64,000 bases of DNA from Flaccisagitta enflata (Eukaryota > Chaetognatha > Sagittoidea > Aphragmophora): NCBI GenBank assembly GCA_965153355.1, contig OZ231126.1, positions 78,120,001 through 78,184,000 on the forward strand, written 5' to 3'. A model generated the notes under the pieces. That model saw nothing but the letters and a program-made list of their open reading frames with translations. It was not told the DNA's origin and did not search any database. Numbering within the stretch: position 1 is the stretch's first letter; each line of letters begins with the position of its first letter. Of the stretch, positions 12,901 through 27,239 are shown piece by piece. The translations under genes and the position numbers were made by a program.

Positions 12901-14330
12901 CCGATGCTGAATGCGTCTTTAAAGTGCTTTATCCCTCCGCCCGTCTGTTCGACTGTCCGATCATGAGGTTACCCAAATATTTCCCCGACAGTTGTTTTTT
13001 CGTCGCTCAATTCTATCATTTGCCAAATGTATGATAGCTGGAACAATATCCCTCAATATACCCAAACTGATATATGTATGGAAGCAACACTCCTAGTTTT
13101 CCATTTAGCAACACTCCTAGTTTTCCATTTAGCAAAACTAACTTGCAAACATCCATTCTGAGTCTAACCCAAAACACTAATGCTTACCAAAATTGATAAG
13201 GGCTAATGATTGTTACCTGTGTTACCAAAATTCAACAAATCACCCAAGGGTAACATTGTTAAGAAACCATACCCTGAAAGGATAGAATCGAGGTCAAGCT
13301 TAATGCGATCGCCGGACATTCTAATCCAAGGTACTGAGTAGTATGATAGGGGGAACAATATTTCAAATTCGTTAATCTAGCCTCACTTTCATTCTTTTGA
13401 ATGCTTTTTGGAAGAATAAAACGCCTCTCTTTATCTGTGGTTCGTCTGTCCGTCTATTAATTGGCACTCGGCGCATCGATCAGCCCGCCTTGCCTTGTTT
13501 CTCTTTGTCTTTACCTTTCAAGTAAGTTCTCATCTGTAATTGGATGTAGCGCGTTAAACCCACATTGTTGTCCTTCATGATTATTGGATTCAGTTTTTCT
13601 TATGACTTAATTGGACTTAAAAACAGAGACGTTTATAAACTTCAACTTAAAATTTCATGTTTTTTCTATCGTCACCCTGGAATTCTCCTTTGAATTTTGA
13701 ACATTAAACGGATTTACCACGCGAATAAAATAAATAGAAGCACTTTTGAATGGCTCATTTAGCCAATTTCAAAGAAACTGAATGAAATCTTAGACCATTC
13801 TAAAGCCCTTCGAAAGTACTTTCATTTGGCGCCAATCTGGTACTTCTATCTTTGCAGAGCTCTAGCTTCTAAATCTTTTGGGATACAGACCTGGGGTTGG
13901 TCTAGAATGAAACATTTGTTGAAAATCTTTAAAAATGATTCAATTGAAAATAGTTCAAATTGTTTTTTTATCTGTTTTATTGATAAATAAAGAGGTGCGT
14001 CTTTTTCTTTTTATTTGCGCAGTAGTTTCGAGCCATTTACTCGATGATAGACTGTCTGCGTGGTCCGTTCGTCCGTCCGGCCATCCGTTTGGCCCTTTGT
14101 TGGTAAAGGACCCTTTGATCAACGACTTTTGGTCTGGCTTACCAATTCTTTTATTTAGCGCCAACCCCCTCTAGCTTGCGCTTTTCTGACAAAAATATGG
14201 AGAAAAGCTAATGTCTTCAATAATTGAATGAATTAATTTGGAAGAGGGCCGTTTATTGAACGTTAGTATTACAACGTTGTTTTTCATTCATTCTAAAAGT
14301 TCCTGACTCGGGAGTCCCGAGGCGCTACAC
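12901..14330. other. Long non-coding spacer
   Basis: No gene recognised. A 24-bp direct duplication (ACTCCTAGTTTTCCATTTAG twice) lies at 13088-13135. GTCCGTTCGTCCGTCCGG near 14063 is a relic of the GTCCGTC motif. A 15-bp perfect inverted repeat, CTCGGGAGTCCCGAG, lies at 14307-14321. Confidence 0.45.
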
Positions 14331-14734
14331 TTTTTTTCTTAAAGAACGTCATTTTTTTTCCGAAGGCCTCATGTTCTTATTTTCAAGGCCAAACAAAGCT
14401 TTCAACGTTCTTAGAGCGTTCTAAATTCAAAATACTATAAAAACTATAGGAAACCTTATATAATACTATTATTCAATTATACTAAATATATTTCTTTAAA
14501 GTATTGTTAAACAAATGCTAAGTCTGAGGATGTTTTTATAATATTTATATCAAAAAATATAAAATATCATCTTGATTATACTAAAATTCAAGTATTTTAT
14601 TAATGTTTTTTAAAAACTACCTTAAGCGAAATTTTCTCGTCAAGATCTGAAATCTTTGTGTGTTCTTACGATGTTCTTAATTTTGGGGCCATTTGAAGCC
14701 TTGATGTGCTTATAAACAAGGTTCTTATAAAAAA
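14331..14734. mobile_element. About 400-bp TIR element (MITE-like), copy 1
   Basis: It aligns along its length with 62235-62614, sharing AACTATAGGAAACCTTATA, AAAATATCATCTTGATTATA and GCCATTTGAAGCCTTGATG. The right end GGTTCTTATAAAA is inverted relative to the left end of the other copy, TTTTATAAGAACG. The AT-rich body has no ORF. Its right end abuts the right end of the inverted A copy at 14731. Confidence 0.75.
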
Positions 14735-14932
14735 ACAAGGCCGGATACACGGCTACCCTAGTCGCGTGCGGGTGGGCAGGAGCAGTGCTGGAGATGGCCA
14801 CTAGGGCGTCTGGACAGGAGCCGTATGCTCAAAAAGCTCAAAAAGCTGAAAAAGTAAAAAGGGGACCGACAGACCAAGCGACCGACCGACCGACATAGCG
14901 GGGTGTAGAGTCGCGTAGCACGCTATTAAAAA
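14731..14932 (-). mobile_element. Hairpin element subfamily A, inverted copy
   Basis: On the minus strand it runs from hairpin CGTGCTACGCGACT, CTACACCCCG and GTCGGTCGGTCGG repeats, through a short core of CTTTTTGAGC repeats, to CCTGCCCACCCGCACGCGAC, GGTAGCCGTGTATCCGGCC and TTGTTTTT. It provides a complete example with both ends in reverse orientation. Confidence 0.8.
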
Positions 14933-14984
14933 GTGTAATTAGAGAAAATACCAGAACGCGTCTATTTTCAAAGCCATGAGAATT

Positions 14985-15094
<110 letters not shown>

Positions 15095-15356
15095 GATATT
15101 TTGTAATAAGGCTTATTAGCGTTAGATGAAAAAGCGAAAGTATTTCATGTTGATCTTATCTCAACTCACAAAAGCATCCTCCCTCTGATCCATCAAATAT
15201 GAAGGCAGACAGGCAGGCGGAAATCAAACCCTCTTCTTACCCCCAAGGAAATTCTGATGGGCAGATCTTCAATATGGACCGGATATCCTAAAATCAATTG
15301 CAAAATTGATCGAAAGGAAGTTTAGGTATGGATATAAAGGTTGGCACACATCTAAC

Positions 15357-15659
<303 letters not shown>

Positions 15660-15829
15660 TGTATTCACACATTAATGTGTAGCAGTTCAGTTAACTACAA
15701 ATATGCAATTGATAACAAATTAGTTACTGCAAATGAGAAGCGAGCATCAGACATGGTTTATAAGGAGGACACGTTCGAGATCAGAATCATTGACGCTAAC
15801 ACGAGATTTGAACCTTGAGCAACTCCATT

Positions 15830-16245
15830 CTACCAGTTGCTCCCACGTTGGGCGGGAATGAAATCCTGGTAGAGTTGTAGTGCAGTCACACTCTCGGACC
15901 ATCGATAACCGAAGAGTTTTCGGAAAAGTGAGTTGTAGGCAACTCTGAGTTGACGTCGTTCATCACGGTTGCTGACATGAACGTGAGAATGGGCACGCAG
16001 TGTATTTCTAGAAGTCGCAGCATGACTGTTTTGTTTGAGTATCCGTCGATTCTGAGAATTGCTTTTGCACAGCGATAGAATTTCCGAATTCGTTCATTGA
16101 TGCAACAATCGAAAACTTTGTTGCTCTTGAGTGTGATGCCGAGGTAAATCCATTTGTCCGTCCACTCGACCGGTTTATTGTTTAGCGTGATGACATGTGA
16201 AATATTAGCCTTTTGCCAAAGTATAGACGCGAAATCGGCTAAAAT
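15830..16245 (-). pseudogene. Non-LTR retrotransposon reverse transcriptase, decayed 3' fragment
   Basis: Minus-strand translation from about 16245 reads open through KWIYLGITLKSNKVF, ERIRKFYRCAKAILR and LLEIHCVPILTFMSATVMND. These resemble the region after the catalytic motif in CR1/RTE/jockey-like reverse transcriptases (thumb and linker, with the typical YLG and HC.PIL phrases). The original frame hits a stop near 15895. A shifted frame continues with RQLRVAYNSLFRKLFG, also typical of these enzymes, until a stop near 15835. So it is a frameshifted fragment. The catalytic residues and both ends are missing. Clade assignment is uncertain. Confidence 0.7.
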
Positions 16246-16255
16246 TATGATGAGA

Positions 16256-16330
16256 GACCCTGCCCAGCCACAATACAGCCCATGCCGACTCGCAAGCTAC
16301 TGAGTATTGGTCGTGTATTCGGCCTTGTTT
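16256..16330 (+). mobile_element. Hairpin element subfamily A, diverged right-end fragment
   Basis: CCCTGCCCAGCCAC, a second GCCCATGCCGACTCGCAAG and GTGTATTCGGCCTTGTTT match the A right end loosely. Confidence 0.55.
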
Positions 16331-17068
16331 CTTATTCGTCTATCATTAGTACCTTTATTTGTACCTCTTTCACTCCATCTAGATGGAGAGACAGATGCAT
16401 CTATTTCCGCTGAGTTATTTCCCGCTTGTAACATAACCTCACTCATTAACAGATTATATCTTCTTTTGATTGGCCACCAGACAACCCTCGAGAGACAATG
16501 AAAGCTTTGAGTGTAGCCATGTGAAAATATTTTATAGTCTCACCTTCTTTATAACAAACGCGTTCGATCTCTGCTTGCTATTGCAGAATTTTGGGTAATC
16601 CCATAGACGCTGAAGTTAAGCGGCTGAACAACAAAAACACCACAGCCAAAGATGAAATGTTTTCCTCATTCCAGGGCGCTTGTCAAATACTTGTAATTCT
16701 GCTCTTTTAACCAGCCTTGCCTTTTGAAGTACCATAGATTTAGTCAACATCCCCCATCCCCTATTAGTTACCCCACTATCCTCCCCCCTTTCATTCGTTA
16801 TATCCTGTTCGCGACCAAGAAACAAATTATCATCGTTTGAACATTTTAGCCGCCCCCGCCTCTGGGCTCTGGAAAAACTCATTTCAAAAAATTCAAACTA
16901 ATCATTAATTTCTCTGTTTCGTGATTCGTGAGAGAATGGCCTTTTTTGGGCCCTTTGAGGCGGTTGGGTCGTTAGAGACCTTTGAAGAGCGAAGGGGGGG
17001 GGGGTAACTTTCTCTCATCTTTCCGCGGGATCATCATAGATGGCGACAATTTTTTAAGCTGTGTCTCG
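16331..17068. other. Non-coding spacer
   Basis: Contains an 88-codon open frame on the minus strand (16616-16882) with no recognisable features, and a 10-G run at 16997-17006. I do not support a gene here. Confidence 0.4.
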
Positions 17069-17145
17069 CTCTGTCTCTGTCTCTGTCTCTGTCTCTGTCT
17101 CTGTCTCTGTCTCTGTCTCTGTCTCTGTCTCTGTCTCTGTCTCTT
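17069..17145. repeat. (CTCTGT)n hexanucleotide microsatellite
   Basis: About 12 perfect CTCTGT units. Confidence 0.97.
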
Positions 17146-17188
17146 TTTCCTTCTCAATCTACTCTGCTCTTTGTATTTGTCTATCTTT

Positions 17189-17354
17189 GTTAGTCGCGGA
17201 CACGCGACTCTACACCTTGCCGTGTCGGTCAGTAGGTCGGTAGGTTGGTCCGTCGGTCGGTCCGTCCGTCACATTTTTGAATTCCGAGCGGTTTTCGCAT
17301 TACTGCTCCTGCCCAACCGTCCGCGACTCGATTGCCGTGTATCCGGCCTTGTTT
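17189..17354 (+). mobile_element. Hairpin element subfamily A, GACA-loop variant
   Basis: The left hairpin is AGTCGCGGACACGCGACT: the A stem with the GACA loop typical of subfamily B. The right end is CCGTCCGCGACT, which includes GTCC, the complement of that loop. It ends with the GCCG/CGGC stem and CCTTGTTTC. It links A and B. Confidence 0.8.
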
Positions 17355-17446
17355 CTTTTGCTTTTGCTTGTTCCTCTTTTGTCCTCTGTCCTTTGTCCTA
17401 TGCCTTTTGTCTTTTGTATCTTCTTTTGTTTTGTTTTTTTCGCTTC

Positions 17447-17716
17447 TTTTATGTCGCGCTTTGTCCAACCGTCGGTCGATTGTGCAGTTTGATTTGCCCA
17501 TTTGACTTTTTCAGCATTTTTCCATTACTTTGAGTCATTTTCAGTCATATTTATTCATTCTACGTCATTCAAAGTCATTCTCAGTCATGTTAAGTCACTT
17601 ACGTCAATAAGGTCAATTTAGTCATTTCAGGTCCTTTTCAGTCATTTTAAGTTAATTTAATGACCTTAAGTTAAATTCATGTCCCGCACGCGGCTTATTG
17701 GTGTTGGCCTTGTTTC
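17447..17716 (+). mobile_element. Hairpin element subfamily A, left-truncated hairpin, minisatellite core
   Basis: Only GTCGCGC of the left hairpin remains, followed by CCGTCGGTCG. The core is a degenerate TTTCAGTCAT array at 17520-17680. The right end is CCCGCACGCGGCTTATTGG, ending GGCCTTGTTTC. Confidence 0.65.
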
Positions 17717-17744
17717 TTTTATCCTTTGTCTCTGGTCGTTTTTA

Positions 17745-18004
17745 TTGTGTCTCTTGTCTTTTGACTTTTGTCGTTTGTCTTTTGTCGTTTGTCGTTTGTC
17801 GTTTGTCGTTTGTCGTTTGTCTTTTGTCGTTTGTCTTTTGTCTTTTGTCTTTTGTCTTTTGTCGTTTTTCTTTTGTCGTTTGTCTTTCGTCTTTTGTCTT
17901 TTGTCTTTTGTCTTTTGTCTTTTGTCTTTTGTCGTTTGTCGTTTGTCGTTTGTCGTTTGTCTTTTGTCGTTTGTCTTTTGTCTTTTGTCTTGTGTCTTTT
18001 GTCG
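17745..18004. repeat. 7-bp minisatellite (GTCTTTT/GTCGTTT)n
   Basis: About 37 units of GTC(T/G)TTT. The T and G forms are interspersed. The Cys/Phe/Ser-rich open frames are artefacts. Confidence 0.96.
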
Positions 18005-18042
18005 GCACCTTTTAAGTTCTTAACCTGCATCTCGCTTTTCCT

Positions 18043-18265
18043 CTTTTTAGTTGCAGACACGCAACTCTATAAGAGCCTTTGTCCGTCGGCCGTCCGTCGG
18101 TCTGATGGTCCGTAGAGGTGATCGAGTTGAAAACGAAAAAAACTCACATTTTTTATGCTTCAGTTGGTAATTTACGAGTGTCTGGAAGAGGGTTGTGTTG
18201 AGGTTGGGGGTTGGATACCCTGCCCATCCGTCCGCCACGATATTGTGACCCCATGTCACTTGTTA
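18043..18265 (+). mobile_element. Hairpin element subfamily B, complete copy
   Basis: TTTTTAG is followed by the hairpin TTGCAGACACGCAACT (7-bp stem with one mismatch, GACA loop), CTATAAGAGCC and GTCCGTCGG repeats. The right end has CCGTCCGCCACGATATTGTG and GTGAC-CCCAT-GTCAC, where the stem is intact though the loop differs from other B copies. It ends CTTGTTA. Confidence 0.82.
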
Positions 18266-18321
18266 CTTAGCTAAACCCCTGTTACGTCTATCATTGTCTC
18301 TTATAGATCTCTTTTTTCTAT

Positions 18322-18560
<239 letters not shown>

Positions 18561-18564
<4 letters not shown>

Positions 18565-18782
18565 AGTTTTAATTTCCTAGCTCTCGTGTCATTTAACTTT
18601 ATTTTCTTCGTCAAAAACCTTGGCAATATTTCTTTTATGTCACTGTGTGTCCGACTGTCCGTCCTTTTTACGCGTCCATATCAACTTCTTCTTTTCCGAT
18701 GACATTTGCACTCTTCTACCTAATTTTCTCCACCTTATGCTTTACCATTTGATTTCTACTGACTTTCGGACAAATTCCTCTT

Positions 18783-18819
<37 letters not shown>

Positions 18820-19269
18820 AAAGATAGAAAGTTAAAAATTGAACAAGAAAATGTTTTTCAATAAAAACAAGACCAACACCTATAGGTCGCGTGCAGGACA
18901 AAAAAATAGCTTAAATTGACTTTAATGACGATATTGACTTAATATGAAAAAGTTTTCGTCACTGACAAATTTCCTGTGGCCTGAAGGTGCGTACTAAGAA
19001 AGTGAAAAGGGTTTGTCTGTTCGTCTCCACCTTACCTTACCTTACCTTACCTTTCCAGCACCCGTCCTAATGAGTTTACTTTCACGCTAGCTTGGAATGA
19101 CTGCATATTTGTCTTTGAGAAACCATTTTGATGGTCCGTTATCCAAACATTATGCCCAATGCTTATTCTCTCTAAGAGAATTCGTTTTGATCCTTGTCAT
19201 TCATTATCAAAGCATCAACTCTGAGTACTATAATCAAAATGGTCTGTTTGGTATTCCGCCGGTTGCGCG
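18561..19269. other. Non-coding spacer
   Basis: Contains an A run of about 33 at 18785-18817 and a short CTTAC tandem at 19032-19052. No gene recognised. Confidence 0.45.
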
Positions 19270-19483
19270 TTTTTAGTCGCGTGCTACGCGACTCTACACC
19301 CCGCTTTGTCGGTCGGTCCGTCGGTCGGTCCGTCCGTCCGTCCGTCCGTCCGTCACACCTTACTTTTTTTTGTTTTTTTGCGGTTTTTGGCCTCACTGCT
19401 CCTGCCCAAATGATCCGGTGACCCCAATCATCGCCCCTGCCCACCTGCACGCGACTGGGGTAGCCGTGTATCCGGCCTTGTTA
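19270..19483 (+). mobile_element. Hairpin element subfamily A, complete copy
   Basis: TTTTTAGTCGCGTGCTACGC opens the left hairpin (8-bp stem, GCT loop). CTACACCCCGCTTT and GGTCCGTCGG repeats follow. The right end is CCTGCACGCGACT, GGGGTAGCCGTGTATCCGG and CCTTGTTA. Two CCTGCCCA phrases suggest a tandem duplication near the right end. Confidence 0.82.
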
Positions 19484-20218
<735 letters not shown>

Positions 20219-20231
20219 TCCTTTATTTCCC

Positions 20232-20480
20232 TTTTTAGTTGCGGACACGCAACTCTATAAGAGGCTTTGTCCGTCGGTCGGTCGGTCCGTTGGTCCGTTG
20301 TCCCGTTGGTCTGTAGAGGTGATCGAGTCGACAAGGGGGAAAACGAGCGTTTTAGAAGCTTTTTGTGTATGCGTCTGTGTTGGAAGGGGGATTGGGAGGG
20401 GCGTTGGGTGTGGATGGGGGTTGGCAGCTGCCCCTGCCCACTCGTCCGCAACGATATTGTGACCCCGCGTCACTTGTTTT
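20232..20480 (+). mobile_element. Hairpin element subfamily B, reference copy
   Basis: TTTTTAG leads into a perfect hairpin AGTTGCGGACACGCAACT (stem AGTTGCG/CGCAACT, loop GACA), CTATAAGAGGCTTTG and GGTCGGTCGG repeats. The core has GATCGAGTCGACAAGG and a GT-rich region. The right end has CCGTCCGCAACGATATTG, complementary to the left hairpin, then GTGAC-CCCGC-GTCAC and TTGTTTT. Best-preserved B copy. Confidence 0.88.
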
Positions 20481-21327
<847 letters not shown>

Positions 21328-21330
21328 TTC

Positions 21331-21870
21331 AAGTAGAGTAAAATGCAAAAGCTAGTATCATAAAAGTTAGGGTCAATTTGTGTAACATCTTGTTACATAG
21401 GGCAGAAAATGCAAAAACATAAAAAAAGATTAAAAAATCTATAGCGCCAAAACTAATGATTGTAGAGACTTCTGGTTGGCGCCATTTGAAAGAGGAAAAT
21501 AAGCTCTTAGCCATGAATATCAAAAAATGTATCATCCCACCCAACTTCCTAAAATTGCCGCAAACCAAAAATAGAAAATTTTATTTCTCCCAAATGTTTC
21601 AAAAAGTCGAATTACGTAATTCGACTTTTTTTCGACTTTTTTCAAATGAGGGTCCGTCCATCTATCGATCGTCAACGCTTAATTTTGCCTGATTGGCCTT
21701 GTTCAGCTAATGTACATGCACACTTGTACAGGCAGTTGCAAGTCAGTTGTTATGTACGTAAAGAGTCGATGTATGCATATCTCAGCATCTAGGAATTTAA
21801 ATCAATTTCTGAAAGGATAAGTTCCATGAGAATCTTGATTTTCAACTTACCTACATTTCTTAAGTTCATC
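21331..21870. other. Non-coding spacer with a perfect 30-bp palindrome
   Basis: Positions 21601-21630 form a perfect inverted repeat: AAAAAGTCGAATTAC and its exact complement. CGACTTTTTT then repeats once more. No gene recognised. Confidence 0.6.
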
Positions 21871-22310
21871 GCTTTTGGGCAGCGGCCCCGAAGGGGTCGA
21901 TCAGTCGATGACCTATGCTTTCACACATATGCGGAATTTTCTCCTTCTCCTTCTTCTCCTTCTTTTTCTTCTCCTTCTTCTCTGTCCCCCCCCCCCCCCG
22001 CCAAATTCTACTACATTTAGCCATATTCTGCCAATTTCTGCCAAATTCTGCCAATTTCTGCCAAATTCTGCCAAATTTTGCCAGATTCTGCCAATTTCTG
22101 TTAAATTCCGCCAAATTCTGCTAATTTTTGCCAAATTTGGCCATCCCCCAAGCTTCCAGGAGAAGGAGAAAATTCCTCATGTGTGTGAAAGCATAGGTCT
22201 TTTACCCCTTCGGGGCCACTGCCCTGCACCCTCCCTCACACTCAATCACAAACTACTCCAGCAGGGCACGGGTACCGCTGACCATCTGACGCTTTTGCGA
22301 CTATTGAGTT
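21871..22310. mobile_element. Foldback element, loop of GCCAAATTCT minisatellite
   Basis: Left arm: GGGCAGCGGCCCCGAAGGGG, then CCTATGCTTTCACACATATG, AATTTTCTCC and CTTCTCC repeats. The right arm is the inverted match (GGAGAAGGAGAAAATTCC, GTGTGAAAGCATAGG, CCCCTTCGGGGCC). The loop is an array of GCCAAATTCTGCCAATTTCT. Beyond the right arm lie GGGTACCGCTGACCAT and GACGCTTTTGCGACTAT. No ORF. Confidence 0.75.
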
Positions 22311-22359
22311 TTGGGTCATTGAGATATAAGACCACTAACTTGGTCCTAAATTGTAGCAA

Positions 22360-22587
22360 TTTTTAGTCGCTTGCTAGGCCGTTTTATTCGAGTGTATGTC
22401 CGTAGGTCCGCAACGCGAAATTTTGGATGACGCAAAATCGGCTGAAATAACAATTTCTGAGCATTACGGCCCATGCCTAGCCACATAAAAGCTCCCGCCC
22501 ACCCTAATACCGTCCTTGCCCACCTGCATTACTTTCACTGCCCACCCGCAAGCGACTTAACACTGTTTAGTGTTAAATGGCCTTGTA
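22360..22587 (+). mobile_element. Hairpin element subfamily A, diverged copy
   Basis: The left end TTTTAGTCGCTTGCTAGGCC has a broken hairpin. GCCCACC recurs several times at the right. The right end has CCCGCAAGCGACT, complementary to the left AGTCGCTTGC, then AACACT-GTTT-AGTGTT, a 6-bp stem, and GGCCTTGTA. Left and right motifs carry the same change (CGCTTGC). Confidence 0.7.
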
Positions 22588-23412
<825 letters not shown>

Positions 23413-23702
23413 CCTCTCTGTCTTTCACTCACATATCTCTCATCCTAACTGTCACACTTCCCATCTCTTTTTCTTTCATTTCTTTGTCGAAGGATAATTA
23501 AGTTTTTATCCTTTACTCTCTGAAATAAAAGAAATTCTGCAACTAAGGTTTTCCCAAGTTCACAGTCCGACATAGATTTGGGATTTTTTTCTTAAGACTT
23601 TTAGCGGGAGAGAGAGAAAAAAAAACAAGGTTAAAAGCCTTGAATAAAGGACCTCCGTGCCAAAGTTTGAGTTTACCCATTAGTAGGATTGGTGTTTTTT
23701 TC

Positions 23703-23948
23703 TTTTTAGTAGCGTGCACGCGACTCTATGACCTACTCAGTCCGTCGGTTGGTCGGTCCGTCTGTCGGTCCGTCTGTTGGTCGGTCAGGCTTAGCTTTTT
23801 TTTGTCATTTTACGTCATTTTACGTCATTTAAAGTTATTTTAAGTTGTTTCAAGACAATCTATGTTTAGTTAGTTAGTCTTTGTCTTTTAGTCTTTTAAT
23901 CTTATGGTCTTAACAACCGCACGCGACTGTACGGCGTTGGCCTTGTTT
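23703..23948 (+). mobile_element. Hairpin element subfamily A, complete copy, sister of the 7012 copy
   Basis: TTTTTAGTAGCGTGCACGCG opens the hairpin. CTATGACCTACTCAGTCCG and GGTCGGTC repeats follow, then TACGTCATTTTACGTCATT, CTTTTAGTCTTTTAATC and AACCGCACGCGACTGTACG. It matches the 7012-7265 copy along its full length, core included, and ends GGCCTTGTTTC. Confidence 0.82.
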
Positions 23949-23958
23949 CTTTGTCGAC

Positions 23959-24240
<282 letters not shown>

Positions 24241-25847
24241 AACATAGAAAATTTATAAAATGCAAACCTTCCATTGAATAACATGGAAAATTGATGAAAA
24301 ATGGAAAAAATGCGATATTCCCATTGAATAACATGACAAATTAACAAAAAATTGAGAAAATTTAAAACTCCCATTGAATATCATGGAAAATTGCTCCTAA
24401 GGCCTCAAATATGCCCTCTCAGGACGTATGGAAATTCACCCCTGTGTCCTACAGGACATTGACCCTTTGGGGCCGCTGCCCTGCTCTCAATCCACTTTTT
24501 CAGCTAATCACTCCGATTAGGGCATCGGGTACCGCTGATCATGTGTGATCCTTGGATGACTTGTTATCAATTTTTCATGTTATTTAATGGCAAACATGCA
24601 TTTTTTTTTTTTTGCTTTTTTGTAAATTTTCCATGTTATTCAATGGGAAGTTTGCATTTTGACAATTTCCCATGTTATCCAATGGGAATTTGAGGCTTGA
24701 GAAGCTGGGGGGGGGTACGGACGTACGGACATACAGACGGATGTATGGAAATTCACCCCGCTGCCCAAAAAGCATGAAAAGCGTGCTTCGATTTGTTCCA
24801 GAGTGATGAGATTTTGACTGCAGTAGCCCGAAGGTGATTAAATTTTATCAAATTGGGCCAGATTAAATTTTATCAAACTGGGCCAGTGAGGAGTATGCTT
24901 TTCGTGCTTTTTGAGCAGCAGCCCCAAAGGGCCGATGTCCTCTAGGACACAGGGGTGAATTTCCATATGTCTGTCCGTACGTACGTCCATCCATCCATCT
25001 CCCTTCCCCCTCAAAGCTATTAATCCTCAAATTCCCATTGAATAACATGGAAAGGTTGCCAAATGCAAATTTTTCATTGAATAACATGGAAATTGACCAA
25101 AACAAGTTATCCAAGGATCGCACATGGTCAGCGGTACCCGATGCCCTGCTTAAAGTGATTGGCTGAAGAAGTGGAGTGAGAGCAGGGCAGCGGCCCCAAA
25201 GGGCCAATGTCCTGTAGGACACAGGGGTGAATTTCCATATGTCCTGAGAGGGCATATTTGAGGCCTTAGTAGCAATTTTCCATGATATTCAATGGGAATT
25301 TTGCATTTTTTTCAATTTCTTGTCAATTTGCCATGTTATTCAATGGAAATTTTACATTTTTCTCAGTTTTCATCAATTTTCCATGTTATTCAATGGGATA
25401 CATGCATTTTTTTGCTTTTTTGTAAATTTTCCATGTTATTCAATGGGAAGTTTGAATTTTGACAATTTCCCATGTTATCTGATGGGAATTTGAGGCTTGG
25501 AAAGCTTCGGGGGGGGGGACGGAAGGACGGACGGACGGAAGGACGGACGGAAGGACGGACGTATGGAAATTCACCCCTGTGTCCTACAGGACATCGGCCC
25601 TTTAGGGCCGCTGCCTAAAAAGTGTTGATAAATTGGAAAAGATGGAAAACTCCCATCGAATATCATAGAAAATTGCCCCAAAGGGCTCAAATATGCCCTC
25701 TCAGGACGTATGGAAATTCACCCCTGTGTCCTACAGGACATCCGCCCTTTGGGGCCCCTGTCCTGCTTCCACTCCACTGCTTCAGCTGATCACTCCAAGC
25801 AGGGTATCAGGTACCGCTGACCATGTGCGATCCTTGGATGACTTGTT
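24241..25847. mobile_element. Nested inverted foldback cluster
   Basis: One module, with CCTCTCAGGACGTATGG, CACCCCTGTGTCCTACAGG, CCCTTTGGGGCC, GGGTACCGCTGA and CCTTGGATGACTTGTT, occurs three times: + at about 24395-24565, inverted at about 25090-25265, and + at about 25675-25846. Between them, the palindromic phrase CCATTGAATAACATGG recurs many times in both orientations, along with GGACGGAC runs at 25520-25560. The arrangement implies repeated insertion or rearrangement of hairpin-forming elements. No ORF. Confidence 0.7.
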
Positions 25848-26467
25848 CATGCTTTTGGGCAGCGGCCCCGAAGGGGTCGATGACCCATGCTTTAACACAT
25901 ATGGGGAATTTTCTCCTCCTCCGCCTTCTCCTTCTCCTTCTTCGTACCCCCCCTCAAATCCCAGTCTTGAGGCCCAAATTCCAGTCTCCAGGCTCAAATC
26001 CCAGTCTCGAGGCCCAACTCCCAGTCTTGAGGCCCAAATCCAAGCCTCCAGGCCCAAATCCTAGCCTCCAAGCCCATATCCTAGCCTGGAGGCCCAGATT
26101 TTAGCCTTGAGGCCAAAATCTCAGCCTCAAGGTCCAAACTCCGGCTAAGAGGCCCAGTTCCCTGCCTTGAGGCCCAAATCTCAGCCTCCAGGCTAGGATT
26201 TGGGCCTGGAGGCTAGGATTTGGGCCTGGAGGCTTGGATTTGGGCCTCAAGACTGGGATTTGGGCCTCAAGACTGGGATTTGAGGGGGGGACGGAGGAGG
26301 AGAAGGAGGAGGCGGAGGAGGAGGAGGAGGAGAAAATTCCCCATATGTGTGAAAGCATAGGTCATTGACACCTTTGGGGCCGCTGCCTTGCTCACCCCTC
26401 AACTTTAACCACAACCTACTTCGGCAGGGCACGGGTACCGCTGACCACCTAACGCTTTTTCGACTAT
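25848..26467. mobile_element. Foldback element, loop of 20-bp minisatellite
   Basis: The left arm runs GGGCAGCGGCCCCGAAGGGG to CACATATGGGGAATTTTCTCC. The right arm is its inverse, with GGAGAAAATTCCCCATATG and GGTCATTGACACCTTTGGGG. The loop is AAATCCCAGTCTCGAGGCCC-type 20-bp repeats that themselves invert in the middle (near 26100-26170), so most of the element is one long imperfect palindrome. It ends with GGGTACCGCTGACCACC and AACGCTTTTTCGACTAT. Confidence 0.8.
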
Positions 26468-26975
26468 TATTGCTTACGTCTCTTTCCGCCTAATTGTGGG
26501 ACAAGTGTTTGACTGTTAACGAAGATGCCATCGGGCTAGATTCATAATCTTAATAACAAACGGACCGCCCTGCCTACCATTCAAGATCGAGTGTGATGAC
26601 ATAAAATGGTCTAATTAGGAGGTCTTTGCCTTCCTTCTCGGCGTTCATATATTCTCATCAAAGCCCAGGGCCAGGGTCTCCGTCGCGCAGCCAAGAAAAG
26701 AGGGTTGTCCTCCATCTTTTATTCAAGAAAGGAAGATGACGATGACACCTCGCATTGGCAATTAATGGTTACGTCTTTTTTTTTTCTACTTAATCTCGTT
26801 ATGTCTTTCTGTTGTATTTCAAGCATCAAGCAGACATCTGTGCTTGTCTGCCCTTTGCTTTGGTCACTCATCCGTTAAATTGAATTATTCACTGCACTTG
26901 AAACCCCAAAACCAATAACTTTCTGCCTAATTGCTGTCCCAAATCATCTGTGACTCTCTCACTCCTCTGTCTCTG

Positions 26976-26984
<9 letters not shown>
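26468..26984. other. Non-coding spacer
   Basis: Unique sequence; no gene recognised. Confidence 0.4.
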
Positions 26985-27172
<188 letters not shown>

Positions 27173-27239
27173 CTTTTGGTTTTAAAGTGACGATTCCGTC
27201 ATTAATTTCATCAAAACTGACCATTTGTTTATTCATTTA

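Noticed and set aside
16616-16882. Minus-strand 88-codon frame
   Set aside because: No domain, no splice context and no compositional support.
17679-18115. Cys/Phe/Ser-rich and Lys/Thr-rich open frames
   Set aside because: Translations of the 7-bp minisatellite on either strand.
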